From assembly GCA_937905915.1 (NCBI GenBank), contig CALCVR010000305.1, positions 1 to 9,187 of the forward strand: a stretch of 9,187 bases of DNA. Direction: 5' to 3'. Shown here piece by piece: positions 1 through 5,578 of this stretch. The stretch's first letter is position 1. Each line of letters begins with the position of its first letter. The DNA is from an uncultured Eubacteriaceae bacterium (GTDB lineage Bacteria; Bacillota; Clostridia; Oscillospirales; Acutalibacteraceae). Both the position numbers and the translations under genes were made by a program. Under the pieces are notes generated by a model. The model was not told the origin of the DNA. It was given only the letters and a program-made list of their open reading frames with translations, and searched no databases.

Positions 1-35
1 TTTATTCACTGAGAGAAAAGGTAGGAAATCACCAG

Positions 36-44
36 TGGTATAAT
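36..44 (+). promoter_or_regulatory. Extended -10 σA promoter of the ComEA-like gene
   Basis: TGGTATAAT matches the extended -10 form TGnTATAAT perfectly. No good -35 hexamer lies 16-18 bp upstream, which fits an extended -10 promoter that needs none. Transcription would start near position 51, giving a leader of about 22 nt before the ATG at 73. Confidence 0.55.
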
Positions 45-72
45 TTCAAAAAAGCTATTGTATGAGGAAGAA

Positions 73-747
73 ATGGAAGCAAAAGAGTGGAATTTCGACG
101 ATCGGAAACCGCAAAAACATAAGATCAATGTGCCTACTATTGTGGGGATTATCTTGGTGATTCTTTTATTACTTATGGCGCTGATATGGATGCTCCGTGT
201 AGAACGTCCACCCAAACCAGTGGTGGAAGTCAGCCGTATGGCTAGTAGCGAGGCATCTTCTGAAAAACAAAGCAAGGCGAATTCCATCAAAGAGAAAGAG
301 AGTTCCTTTTTGGAATCCTCACAGCAAAGCAGCAGTTCATCCGAGATGGAGGAACAATCTGAAATTATGATTTCAAAAGCTCCGCCAGCGCCTGAAAGTA
401 CCGGTTCCACCCATCATCCTGAGCCGCCGGTGTCCAAGCCAAAAGAGGATAAACCTGTTTTGGTGGAAAGCAATCCGCCTATTTCATCTAGTTCAACGCC
501 GGAGGAATCTAGTAGTCAACCGCAGGAAGACTTGTCCTCTTCGCCCGAAGAAAAGCCGAAATTGAACATCAATACCGCCACAAAAGAGGACCTCATGACC
601 TTAACCGGGATCAATATTAGTCTTGCCAAAAAGATCATCGCTTACCGGGATGAGATCGGAGGATTCACCAGTATCGACCAGTTACTGGAAGTTTACGGCA
701 TCGATGATAGAATTTTTAACCGCATCAAGGATGAAATTTGTGTGTAG
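73..747 (+). CDS. ComEA-like membrane-anchored helix-hairpin-helix protein
   Basis: A 224-residue protein with three parts. A charged N-terminus of about 19 residues leads into one transmembrane segment (about 20-42, VPTIVGIILVILLLLMAL). A low-complexity linker rich in Ser, Pro, Glu and Lys follows (about 45-160). The C-terminal helix-hairpin-helix domain (about 163-224) opens with the ComEA/T2SK-like signature LNINTATKEDLMTLTGI and contains IIAYRDEIGGFTSIDQL. Such domains bind duplex DNA without sequence specificity, and in ComEA they capture DNA outside the membrane during competence. The topology here (N-in, domain outside) fits that role, but the SLBB domain usual in ComEA is absent and replaced by the linker, so true competence function is inferred only. 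I chose the ATG at 73 because GAGG lies 5 nt upstream; a TTG at 58 would add five residues. The gene seems monocistronic and converges on the Cys-rich gene. Confidence 0.82.
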   Translation: MEAKEWNFDDRKPQKHKINVPTIVGIILVILLLLMALIWMLRVERPPKPVVEVSRMASSEASSEKQSKANSIKEKESSFLESSQQSSSSSEMEEQSEIMISKAPPAPESTGSTHHPEPPVSKPKEDKPVLVESNPPISSSSTPEESSSQPQEDLSSSPEEKPKLNINTATKEDLMTLTGINISLAKKIIAYRDEIGGFTSIDQLLEVYGIDDRIFNRIKDEICV

Positions 748-779
748 AAATTAGAGAAAAGAGTCGTCCTTATATGTAA

Positions 780-795
780 CCGCCCCGAGGGGCGG
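780..795. terminator. GC-rich inverted repeat between convergent genes
   Basis: CCGCCCC and GGGGCGG form a perfect 7-bp inverted repeat with a 2-nt centre (6 bp with a 4-nt loop in RNA). It sits between the stop codons of the two convergent genes at 747 and 818. Neither side carries a clear T-run, so termination is only a guess from its position. Confidence 0.35.
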
Positions 796-817
796 CGCTG
801 AGGAAACAATATCGTAA

Positions 818-1105
818 TTAGCGGCAGCAGCAACGACGACAACAACAACGGCAGCAACGGCAGCAGGAAGAACTGCGGTTGTACACTTGGGTGGTGTTAT
901 CCAAGGCAGAGAAGGGATTGGCAGAGGAAAGGTTGTTGGTATTGGAGCAGTTGTTACCGGAGAAAAAGCCGCCGGGTACGACATTGTAGTTGACACTCAC
1001 AGGGATAAAGCCGGTGTAGCAGCCAGAGGTAGCTACGGTGCTGGAATCCACCAAAGAAGCCAAGGTGACGCTATTGTTATTGTTACAAGAATTATTACAG
1101 AACAT
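818..1105 (-). CDS. Small Asn/Cys-rich protein with a Cys/Arg tail, function unknown
   Basis: I do not recognise this 95-residue protein. It begins MFCNNSCNNNNS. The middle part is uncharged and rich in Asn, Ser, Thr and Val (about 12-75), with two Cys (about 29 and 53). It ends in a striking block of only Cys and Arg after three Ser: CCRCCRCCCRRCCCR (residues 81-95). The start is well supported: the minus strand has GGAGG 8 nt before the ATG at 1105. Longer versions from 1186 have no such site. The Cys pattern suggests metal binding or disulfide cross-linking. With spoIIGA-sigE next door, a spore coat or exosporium role like that of other Cys-rich spore proteins is conceivable but unproven. 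There is no signal peptide or membrane helix. The tail is written in TGC/TGT/CGT/CGC triplets, so it may have grown by slippage. Confidence 0.6.
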   Translation of the reverse strand: MFCNNSCNNNNSVTLASLVDSSTVATSGCYTGFIPVSVNYNVVPGGFFSGNNCSNTNNLSSANPFSALDNTTQVYNRSSSCCRCCRCCCRRCCCR

Positions 1106-1194
1106 GAAGAAAGCCTCCAGATGATTTTTTAGTGGGAGAATTGTCCCACAGTACAAGTTATGCACTGGATTACAAATGTGTTCCATACGACATG

Positions 1195-1222
1195 AGCCGT
1201 CTCTTTTTGCGAAGGGACGGCT
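1195..1222. terminator. Hairpin, possible terminator or dispersed repeat
   Basis: AGCCGTCTC pairs with GGGACGGCT (9 bp, one G-U) around a 10-nt loop. On the plus strand it is followed by ATTTTATT, like a weak intrinsic terminator, but no plus-strand gene ends nearby. On the minus strand it would lie in the leader of the Cys-rich gene. The stem core GCCGTC/GGGACGG recurs in the hairpin at 4312-4332. Confidence 0.4.
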
Positions 1223-1318
1223 ATTTTATTCTAGGGGGAAAATTCTATTGTTCAGTGCCGGTAAAAGGGAAGCAATCAGAAAAAAGGCATATTTTTAGGG
1301 AGCCTACGCATTGAGGAT

Positions 1319-1348
1319 ATCTTAAAACGGATTAATTTTCTTTATCAA
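1319..1348 (-). promoter_or_regulatory. Candidate σA promoter for the Cys-rich gene
   Basis: On the minus strand TTGATA (5 of 6 to TTGACA, 1343-1348) and TAAGAT (4 of 6 to TATAAT, 1319-1324) are separated by 18 bp. Transcription would start near 1312 and leave a leader of about 200 nt containing both hairpins. A weak match; a sporulation sigma factor is equally possible. Confidence 0.22.
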
Positions 1349-1431
1349 AAAGATGCACCGATCGGTAGAAAGGCGCAAAAAGGAGGGAGGCAACCGGGAT
1401 TTTTGCTTTCCTTATGGGAGAAATACCATCA

Positions 1432-1480
1432 TCCGACACCTCAAACCCGACAGAAAACCAATGCACTAAGGGGATATAAT
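1432..1480 (+). promoter_or_regulatory. spoIIG-type promoter: Spo0A-box-like sites, -35 and -10 with 22-bp spacer
   Basis: A perfect -10, TATAAT, lies at 1475-1480. CCGACA (4 of 6 to TTGACA) lies at 1447-1452, leaving a 22-bp spacer. The B. subtilis spoIIG promoter is known for this long spacer and for activation by Spo0A~P bound over the -35. Here the -35 overlaps CCCGACA (1446-1452; reverse TGTCGGG, 5 of 7 to the 0A box TGTCGAA), and TCCGACA (1432-1438; reverse TGTCGGA, 6 of 7) lies 14 bp upstream in the same orientation. The start of transcription would fall near 1487, just ahead of the spoIIGA ribosome binding site. Confidence 0.55.
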
Positions 1481-1511
1481 GGTTGTACCATACGGGACAG
1501 GGAATGACATC

Positions 1512-2402
1512 ATGAAACAGACCGTCTATGTTGATATCCTCTTTGCAGTCAATTTATTTATCAATTACTTTCTTCTCTGCCTGACTTCCAAAGCAGCCCG
1601 TCTTCATACCAAACGGTGGCGTATGTTAGCCGGTTCAGCTCTAGGAGCGGTTTATTCTCTCTTCATCTTTTTCCCAGACATTCCGGTCCTATGGTCGGTA
1701 CTAGCAAAGCTGATTTTCTCCACCACTATTTTATTGGCAGCATTTTCCCTTGGATCAGTCAAGATATTTTTTAAAGCACTGGCTTGTTTTTTCGGAGCCA
1801 ATTTTGTGTTTGCCGGATTGATGATGGCTCTTTGGCTCTTTGTATCCCCGAACAATTTAATGATCAACAACGGGGTAGTATACTTTAACATCTCACCATT
1901 GATTTTGATTGGAGGAGCCGCTGTGAGCTATTTTATTTTAAGTATGATTCATCGGTTGACTCTACGAAAAGCGCCGGACAATAAAATTTACACCGTCACC
2001 ATCGAGGTAGACGCCCGTACCGCCACCATGGATGCCCTATTGGATACAGGCCACAGTTTAACCGAAAGCATGTCGGATCTACCAGTGCTATTGGCTGAAT
2101 ACAAAAGTGTGGAACAGCTCATTCCCACACAAGTACAGACGGTCTTTGAACCATCTACCCGGATTTTCCCTGTGCCGCCGGAGGATAGCTCTTGGAGGAG
2201 GCGGTTTCGGGTGGTGCCCTTTCATAGCGTTGGTGGCCAGGGAGTATTGCCGGCCTTCCGTCCCGACTGTATCACCATAAGCGATGGACGGCATCCCGTC
2301 AAAGTCTCAAAGTCTTTTGTAGCGGTTAGCGGAACCCATCTATCCGACGGCGAATACGAGGCTTTAATGAACGCTGATATGATCGAAAATACAACAAAAT
2401 AG
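1512..2402 (+). CDS. spoIIGA: Sporulation sigma-E factor-processing peptidase SpoIIGA
   Basis: A 296-residue membrane-bound aspartic protease that removes the pro-peptide of σE in the mother cell after asymmetric division, on receiving the SpoIIR signal from the forespore. The N-terminal half (about 1-145) carries about five hydrophobic segments and starts with the family-typical [20 protein letters not shown]. The C-terminal half is the cytoplasmic protease domain with the catalytic Asp178 in LLDTGHSL, matching DSG near Asp183 of the B. subtilis enzyme. Near the end [19 protein letters not shown] matches the conserved IPYRGVG...KPD block. I chose the ATG at 1512 (AGGGA 8 nt upstream) because it fits the family N-terminus and the predicted transcript start lies after the alternative ATG at 1479. 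sigE follows after 23 bp, so the two are co-transcribed and substrate and protease are made together. Confidence 0.93.
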   Translation: MKQTVYVDILFAVNLFINYFLLCLTSKAARLHTKRWRMLAGSALGAVYSLFIFFPDIPVLWSVLAKLIFSTTILLAAFSLGSVKIFFKALACFFGANFVFAGLMMALWLFVSPNNLMINNGVVYFNISPLILIGGAAVSYFILSMIHRLTLRKAPDNKIYTVTIEVDARTATMDALLDTGHSLTESMSDLPVLLAEYKSVEQLIPTQVQTVFEPSTRIFPVPPEDSSWRRRFRVVPFHSVGGQGVLPAFRPDCITISDGRHPVKVSKSFVAVSGTHLSDGEYEALMNADMIENTTK

Positions 2403-2425
2403 GGCTTGAGGAGGCGTGTATTGTC

Positions 2426-3154
2426 ATGGGTGAGATGTTTGGACGAATCCGGTGGAATTTAATGAGGCTGCGTTTTCTCCTTTTGCGCAGATGGAGATCG
2501 GGACGTTCGGTTCACTATATCAACGGTCCCGAAACTCTGCCGCCTCCTCTGCCCAAGGAGGAGGAAGCCGTCATCTTCCGTCGCATCGACGAGGGGGATG
2601 AAAGCGCTAGGGAACCACTTATCACCCACAACCTTCGTCTGGTGGTTTACATTGCCCGGAAATTTGAATCCTCTGGAACAGGAGTGGAGGATCTCATCTC
2701 TATCGGGACCATCGGACTTATTAAAGCCGTCAACACCTTTTGTCCATCCCGTAACATTAAGCTAGCCACCTATGCCTCACGATGCATTGAAAATGAGATC
2801 CTAATGCATTTGAGAAAAAGTTCCCAGCTGAAAAATGAGGTTTCCATCGACGAACCACTCAATGTAGACTGGGATGGAAACGAATTGCTCTATTCCGATG
2901 TTCTAGGCAGTGATCCAGATCTGGTCAATCGAGGCATTGAGCAGCAGGGGGAACGGGATCTTTTGCTGGAAGCAGTGGATCGCCTTTCCCCTCGGGAACA
3001 GACCATTATGAAACTGCGATTTGGCCTAAAAGGGGAGACCGAACATACTCAGAAGGAGGTAGCCGAATTGCTGGGAATTTCCCAATCCTATATTTCTAGG
3101 CTGGAAAAGAGGATCATTGAACGCCTTAAAAAAGATCTGGTTCGGGTCGGATAA
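2426..3154 (+). CDS. sigE: RNA polymerase sporulation sigma factor σE (pro-form)
   Basis: A 242-residue σ70-family protein and the first mother-cell-specific sigma factor. The N-terminal ~28 residues are basic and hydrophobic ([19 protein letters not shown]) and form the membrane-associated pro-sequence removed by SpoIIGA. The mature part starts around [18 protein letters not shown]. Region 2 (about 66-135) contains [13 protein letters not shown] and [17 protein letters not shown], with the -10-recognition stretch [31 protein letters not shown] (142-155) is a σE/σK hallmark. Region 4 (about 187-238) carries the helix-turn-helix [18 protein letters not shown], which reads the -35. Length and sequence match B. 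subtilis SigE (239 residues) throughout. The ATG at 2426 follows AGGAGG by 11 nt, a rather long gap. The gene ends directly before a strong terminator, so sigG is not in this operon. Confidence 0.96.
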   Translation: MGEMFGRIRWNLMRLRFLLLRRWRSGRSVHYINGPETLPPPLPKEEEAVIFRRIDEGDESAREPLITHNLRLVVYIARKFESSGTGVEDLISIGTIGLIKAVNTFCPSRNIKLATYASRCIENEILMHLRKSSQLKNEVSIDEPLNVDWDGNELLYSDVLGSDPDLVNRGIEQQGERDLLLEAVDRLSPREQTIMKLRFGLKGETEHTQKEVAELLGISQSYISRLEKRIIERLKKDLVRVG

Positions 3155-3157
3155 AAA

Positions 3158-3197
3158 GAAGCCGCTGGTAATTGTGATACCGGCGGCTTTCTTTTTT
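3158..3197. terminator. Strong bidirectional intrinsic terminator after sigE
   Basis: AAGCCGCTGGTA pairs with TACCGGCGGCTT (12 bp, one G-U; 3159-3189) around the loop ATTGTGA. On the plus strand CTTTTTT follows. On the minus strand the hairpin follows the stop of the 81-residue gene and leads into TTCTTTTTAT, so it serves both convergent genes. Confidence 0.9.
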
Positions 3198-3240
3198 ACT
3201 GTTTTGTCCCCATGTTCTCGGTGGTCTTTTTACTGTTTTG
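3193..3240. repeat. 14-bp direct repeat at the 3' end of the small hypothetical gene
   Basis: TTTTTACTGTTTTG occurs at 3193-3206 and again at 3227-3240, 34 bp apart. The copy at 3193 contains the stop codon of the minus-strand gene. The other copy is read in a different frame as QNSKK. It looks like a short duplication that changed the C-terminus. Confidence 0.7.
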
Positions 3241-3441
3241 AAGGCCATTGTTAGGCTCAGACTTTGTCATAGGAATGTCGTAGATGTCGGTGTAGGAATC
3301 GGCCTCGGCTTTGTCGACAGGAGGAGTGGGGATCAATCCCGTGCACTCAGTAGCAGAGGCTACAGAAAACATCTCATTGTAAATTTGTTCCACTCGTTCG
3401 GCTTTGTCGGCATCCTTAGGAAGGGGAAACTGCTGATCCAT
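3196..3441 (-). CDS. Small hypothetical protein (81 aa), acidic and soluble
   Basis: I cannot assign a function. The start is convincing: the minus strand has AAAGGAG 7 nt before the ATG. The N-terminus (MDQQFPLPKDADKAERVEQI) is helical and charged. The middle contains a possibly conserved stretch TECTGLIPTPPVDKAEAD followed by SYTDIYDIP, with one Cys. The last ~20 residues are polar and low in complexity and look unconserved. There is no membrane helix or signal peptide. It converges on sigE and shares its terminator, so it is expressed independently. Its position next to the sigE operon could hint at a sporulation role, but nothing in the protein shows one. Confidence 0.62.
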   Translation of the reverse strand: MDQQFPLPKDADKAERVEQIYNEMFSVASATECTGLIPTPPVDKAEADSYTDIYDIPMTKSEPNNGLQNSKKTTENMGTKQ

Positions 3442-3549
3442 AAAAACGCTCCTTTCGGTTGTTTACTACTAGTTTCCCTCCAAGGGCACAAAAGTATGCT
3501 TTTCATTGAATGAAGTTTTCTATCTATCGGCATCAAATTGGATATTTCC

Positions 3550-3578
3550 TTGTATGTGGGCTGTAGCTTTGTTATAAT
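3550..3578 (+). promoter_or_regulatory. σA promoter upstream of the DUF308 gene
   Basis: A perfect TATAAT (3573-3578) lies 17 bp downstream of TTGTAT (3550-3555; only TTG matches the -35 consensus). Transcription would start near 3585, leaving a leader of about 127 nt before the TTG start at 3712. The leader is AT-rich with a T7 run (3672-3678); I see no known riboswitch in it. Confidence 0.5.
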
Positions 3579-3711
3579 AAAAAACAATACCTTTGCTGGA
3601 TCTGTTTTGTCCAAACATTATAAAGATATATTGTTTGCCACCCTATGCGGCAAGGGGAAGACAGATGTTGTTTTTTTGCGGTGATAGAATTAAAAAATAG
3701 AGGGTGATTGC

Positions 3712-4299
3712 TTGAAACCAGCAGAAAAGGAATCCGGGAATGTCCGGATGGGAATGATGTTTCTCTCCATTTGCTACATTGCCATAGGAGCTATCTTATT
3801 GATCTTTCCCAACATTGCCTTGACTGATCTATGCTACGCTCTTGGGATCCTTTTTATGATTGCCGGTATCATCAATGTGGCGTGGTATCTGATCAAAAAA
3901 GGGTATCTTGTTCCAGGGCGATTTGGCTTTGCTTTTGGCGTAACCCAAGTGATGGTAGGACTTTACGCTGTGCTGAAAACCCAGGATTTCGCCTTTGCTT
4001 TTGCCCAGGTCCTAGCCATCTGCATGATGCTGGACAGCATTATGAAATCGCAATTTTCTATGGACCTGCTTCGTTTGAAGGCGGAAAAATGGTGGGTGCT
4101 GTTGCTGGTATCGCTGGTGATGATCGGCCTTTCCATGCTGATCCTTATCAATCCATTCGGTACGGAGTCTGCGCGGAATCTTTATACCTACATTGTATTA
4201 ATTCTGGATGGCGTGGCAAATTTGGGGAGTTTGCTGGTGTTATCTGTTTGGCAAAAGCGGTATTTACAAGCTGCTGATTTCAAAAAAGAAGAATTATAA
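3712..4299 (+). CDS. DUF308 (HdeD-like) integral membrane protein
   Basis: A 195-residue protein with about six hydrophobic helices (about 14-34, 40-61, 68-87, 92-110, 126-147 and 158-180) arranged as paired helices, with Gly-rich turns such as YALGILFMIAGIINVAWYLI. This is the layout of the DUF308/HdeD family. HdeD is linked to acid resistance in E. coli, but the Firmicute members have no established function. The start is a TTG preceded by GAGGGTGAT, a near-perfect Shine-Dalgarno site, at 7 nt spacing; the next in-frame ATG (residue 12) would cut into the lead-in to helix 1. The stop codon overlaps a TATAAT that may start the next transcript. The AI-2E family gene follows after 56 bp. Confidence 0.78.
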   Translation: MKPAEKESGNVRMGMMFLSICYIAIGAILLIFPNIALTDLCYALGILFMIAGIINVAWYLIKKGYLVPGRFGFAFGVTQVMVGLYAVLKTQDFAFAFAQVLAICMMLDSIMKSQFSMDLLRLKAEKWWVLLLVSLVMIGLSMLILINPFGTESARNLYTYIVLILDGVANLGSLLVLSVWQKRYLQAADFKKEEL

Positions 4300-4300
4300 T
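4295..4300 (+). promoter_or_regulatory. Possible -10 element ahead of the AI-2E family gene
   Basis: TATAAT overlaps the stop codon of the preceding gene. No good -35 lies at 17 bp; TTTACA at 4263-4268 is 26 bp away, too far. If used, transcription would start near 4307, so the hairpin at 4312-4332 would sit at the very 5' end of the message. Confidence 0.25.
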
Positions 4301-4311
4301 ATGACACAAAG

Positions 4312-4332
4312 CCGTCCCTTTTCCAGGGACGG
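4312..4332 (+). other. Hairpin in the leader of the AI-2E family gene
   Basis: CCGTCCC pairs with GGGACGG (7 bp, 8 with the next T-A pair) around a short loop. No T-run follows on the plus strand, so it is unlikely to terminate. It could protect the 5' end of the mRNA or process the message between the two membrane-protein genes. The stem sequence resembles that of the hairpin at 1195-1222. Confidence 0.5.
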
Positions 4333-4355
4333 AGAAAGAACAGGTGGTTAATGCC

Positions 4356-5549
4356 ATGAAGATGATGTCAAGAAACACCAGAAAGACTATGCTATTGATT
4401 GCATTTGGAGTGGTGTTGTTTGTAGGATTGCAAAATTTTTCCTTGGTTCTTTCCTTTTTGGGATGGATTTTGCATCTTATTTGGCCGTTTATTTTGGGAT
4501 TTTGTATTGCCTTTATTTTAAATGTCCCTATGTCTTTTTTGGAATCCAAAATCTTTCGAGGTCCAGGAAAACCCAAGGGACTAAAGCAAAAGATGCGCCG
4601 TCCCATCAGTTTGATTTTGACATTGCTCTTGGTGGCGGGTATCATCTTCATTGTCATGTTCCTTATCATTCCGGAATTAGGAAGGACCTTCCAATCATTG
4701 GTCAACGCGATTCCTCCTTTCCTCGAAGATTTACAGAGGTGGAGCAATGATATGTTCCAACAGTATCCGGATGTGGCCAATTGGTTGCAAAATATCGAAT
4801 TGGATTGGAAAAGCATCGTCCAAATGGTGCAAAACAGCGCAGGTGATGTGTTATCCTCTACCGTTACTGCGGCATCCTCTGTGGTAGGGGCCATTGTCAA
4901 CTTTTTCTTAGGCATAGTATTTGCCTTTTATGTATTGGTTCAAAAAGAAAAACTAGGGAGGCAGGGCAGAAAGTTACTATACGCCTTCCTGCCAGAGAAA
5001 CAGGCAGAAAAGGTACTATCAGTATGCAGCCTATCCTACAAAACTTTTGCTAGTTTCTTGTCCGGCCAGTGTTTAGAGGCTGTCATTGTGGGAACGCTGT
5101 TCTTTATCAGCATGAGTATTTTTCAGTTCCCTTATGCATTAATCATCAGTGTGCTGATTGCTTTTATGGCATTTATTCCTATTTTTGGCGCAGTCATCGG
5201 CTGTGTTATCGGCGCTTTCCTTATCTTGATGATCGACCCCATTCGAGCCATTTGGTTTGTGGTACTGTTCTTAGTAATGCAACAAATCGAAGGCAATCTT
5301 ATTTATCCTCACGTGGTGGGGAATTCGGTTGGTCTTCCCTCTATATGGGTGCTGGCGGCGGTAACGCTAGGCGGCAGTCTGATGGGGTTTGCTGGAATGT
5401 TGATTTGTATCCCATTGTGTTCAGTGGTTTACGCTCTAGCTAGCAAAGCAGTTAATGATCGTCTGGCGAAAAAGGCAGCTAGAAAAAAGCAGGACGAGGT
5501 TCTGGGAAAGTTTAGCAAGCCCGATGATAAATTGGATCATTTAGAATAA
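4356..5549 (+). CDS. AI-2E family (PerM-like) transporter
   Basis: A 397-residue integral membrane protein with about eight transmembrane helices. Two to three lie at the N-terminus (FSLVLSFLGWILHLIWPFIL, then FCIAFILNVPMSFL). A large soluble segment (about 110-180) is followed by the helix-rich C-terminal core containing LIISVLIAFMAFIPIFGAVI and the family signature QQIEGNLIYPHVVGNSVGLP (about residues 309-328). The family (UPF0118) includes E. coli TqsA, an autoinducer-2 exporter, and Na+/H+ antiporter-type members, so the substrate here is open. The C-terminus is a charged cytoplasmic tail. I chose the ATG at 4356 (AGGTGG 8 nt upstream) over an in-frame GTG at 4344. The alkyltransferase-like gene follows after 29 bp and is probably co-transcribed. 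Confidence 0.87.
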   Translation: MKMMSRNTRKTMLLIAFGVVLFVGLQNFSLVLSFLGWILHLIWPFILGFCIAFILNVPMSFLESKIFRGPGKPKGLKQKMRRPISLILTLLLVAGIIFIVMFLIIPELGRTFQSLVNAIPPFLEDLQRWSNDMFQQYPDVANWLQNIELDWKSIVQMVQNSAGDVLSSTVTAASSVVGAIVNFFLGIVFAFYVLVQKEKLGRQGRKLLYAFLPEKQAEKVLSVCSLSYKTFASFLSGQCLEAVIVGTLFFISMSIFQFPYALIISVLIAFMAFIPIFGAVIGCVIGAFLILMIDPIRAIWFVVLFLVMQQIEGNLIYPHVVGNSVGLPSIWVLAAVTLGGSLMGFAGMLICIPLCSVVYALASKAVNDRLAKKAARKKQDEVLGKFSKPDDKLDHLE

Positions 5550-5578
5550 TAAGTACTTGTAAAAGAGGAGAGGGATGT

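Larger units (their letters stand above)
1106..1511. other. Non-coding stretch between Cys-rich gene and spoIIGA
   Basis: About 400 bases without a convincing gene. It holds the Shine-Dalgarno site and leader of the minus-strand Cys-rich gene, including a small hairpin GTGGGA/TCCCAC at 1132-1149. It also holds a larger hairpin at 1195-1222, a 10-bp palindrome ACCGATCGGT at 1357-1366, an isolated Shine-Dalgarno-like AAGGAGGGAGG at 1380-1390, and the spoIIG-type promoter at the right end. Short open frames here lack well-placed ribosome binding sites. Confidence 0.6.

Noticed and set aside
6..410. Minus-strand open frame opposite the ComEA-like gene
   Set aside because: Its Ser/Ile/Phe-rich sequence mirrors the linker and membrane helix on the other strand, and the plus-strand protein has a recognised domain and promoter.
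751..1132. Other frames across the triplet-rich region (minus 751-996, plus 887-1132)
   Set aside because: They are Ala/Val- or Gly/Val-rich readings of the same repetitive DNA without good ribosome binding sites. The minus frame ending at 818 has GGAGG at 8 nt.
1132..1314. 60-codon plus-strand frame starting at 1132
   Set aside because: No ribosome binding site or recognisable motif; it runs through two hairpins and its composition looks random.
1380..1475. Short leader peptide after AAGGAGGGAGG at 1380-1390
   Set aside because: The nearest starts give 34 codons (TTG at 1403, 12 nt away) or 21 codons (ATG at 1414, over 20 nt away). Neither shows a codon bias or regulatory pattern.
1479..1511. 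ATG at 1479 as the spoIIGA start
   Set aside because: It has AAGGGG 5 nt upstream, but it overlaps the perfect TATAAT (1475-1480), adds 11 residues not typical of the family, and would lie before the predicted transcript start. The ATG at 1512 fits the family N-terminus.
3484..3520. CATACTTT on the minus strand as a σE/σG-type -10 for the 81-aa gene
   Set aside because: It resembles a sporulation -10, but no matching -35 lies at 13-16 bp spacing.
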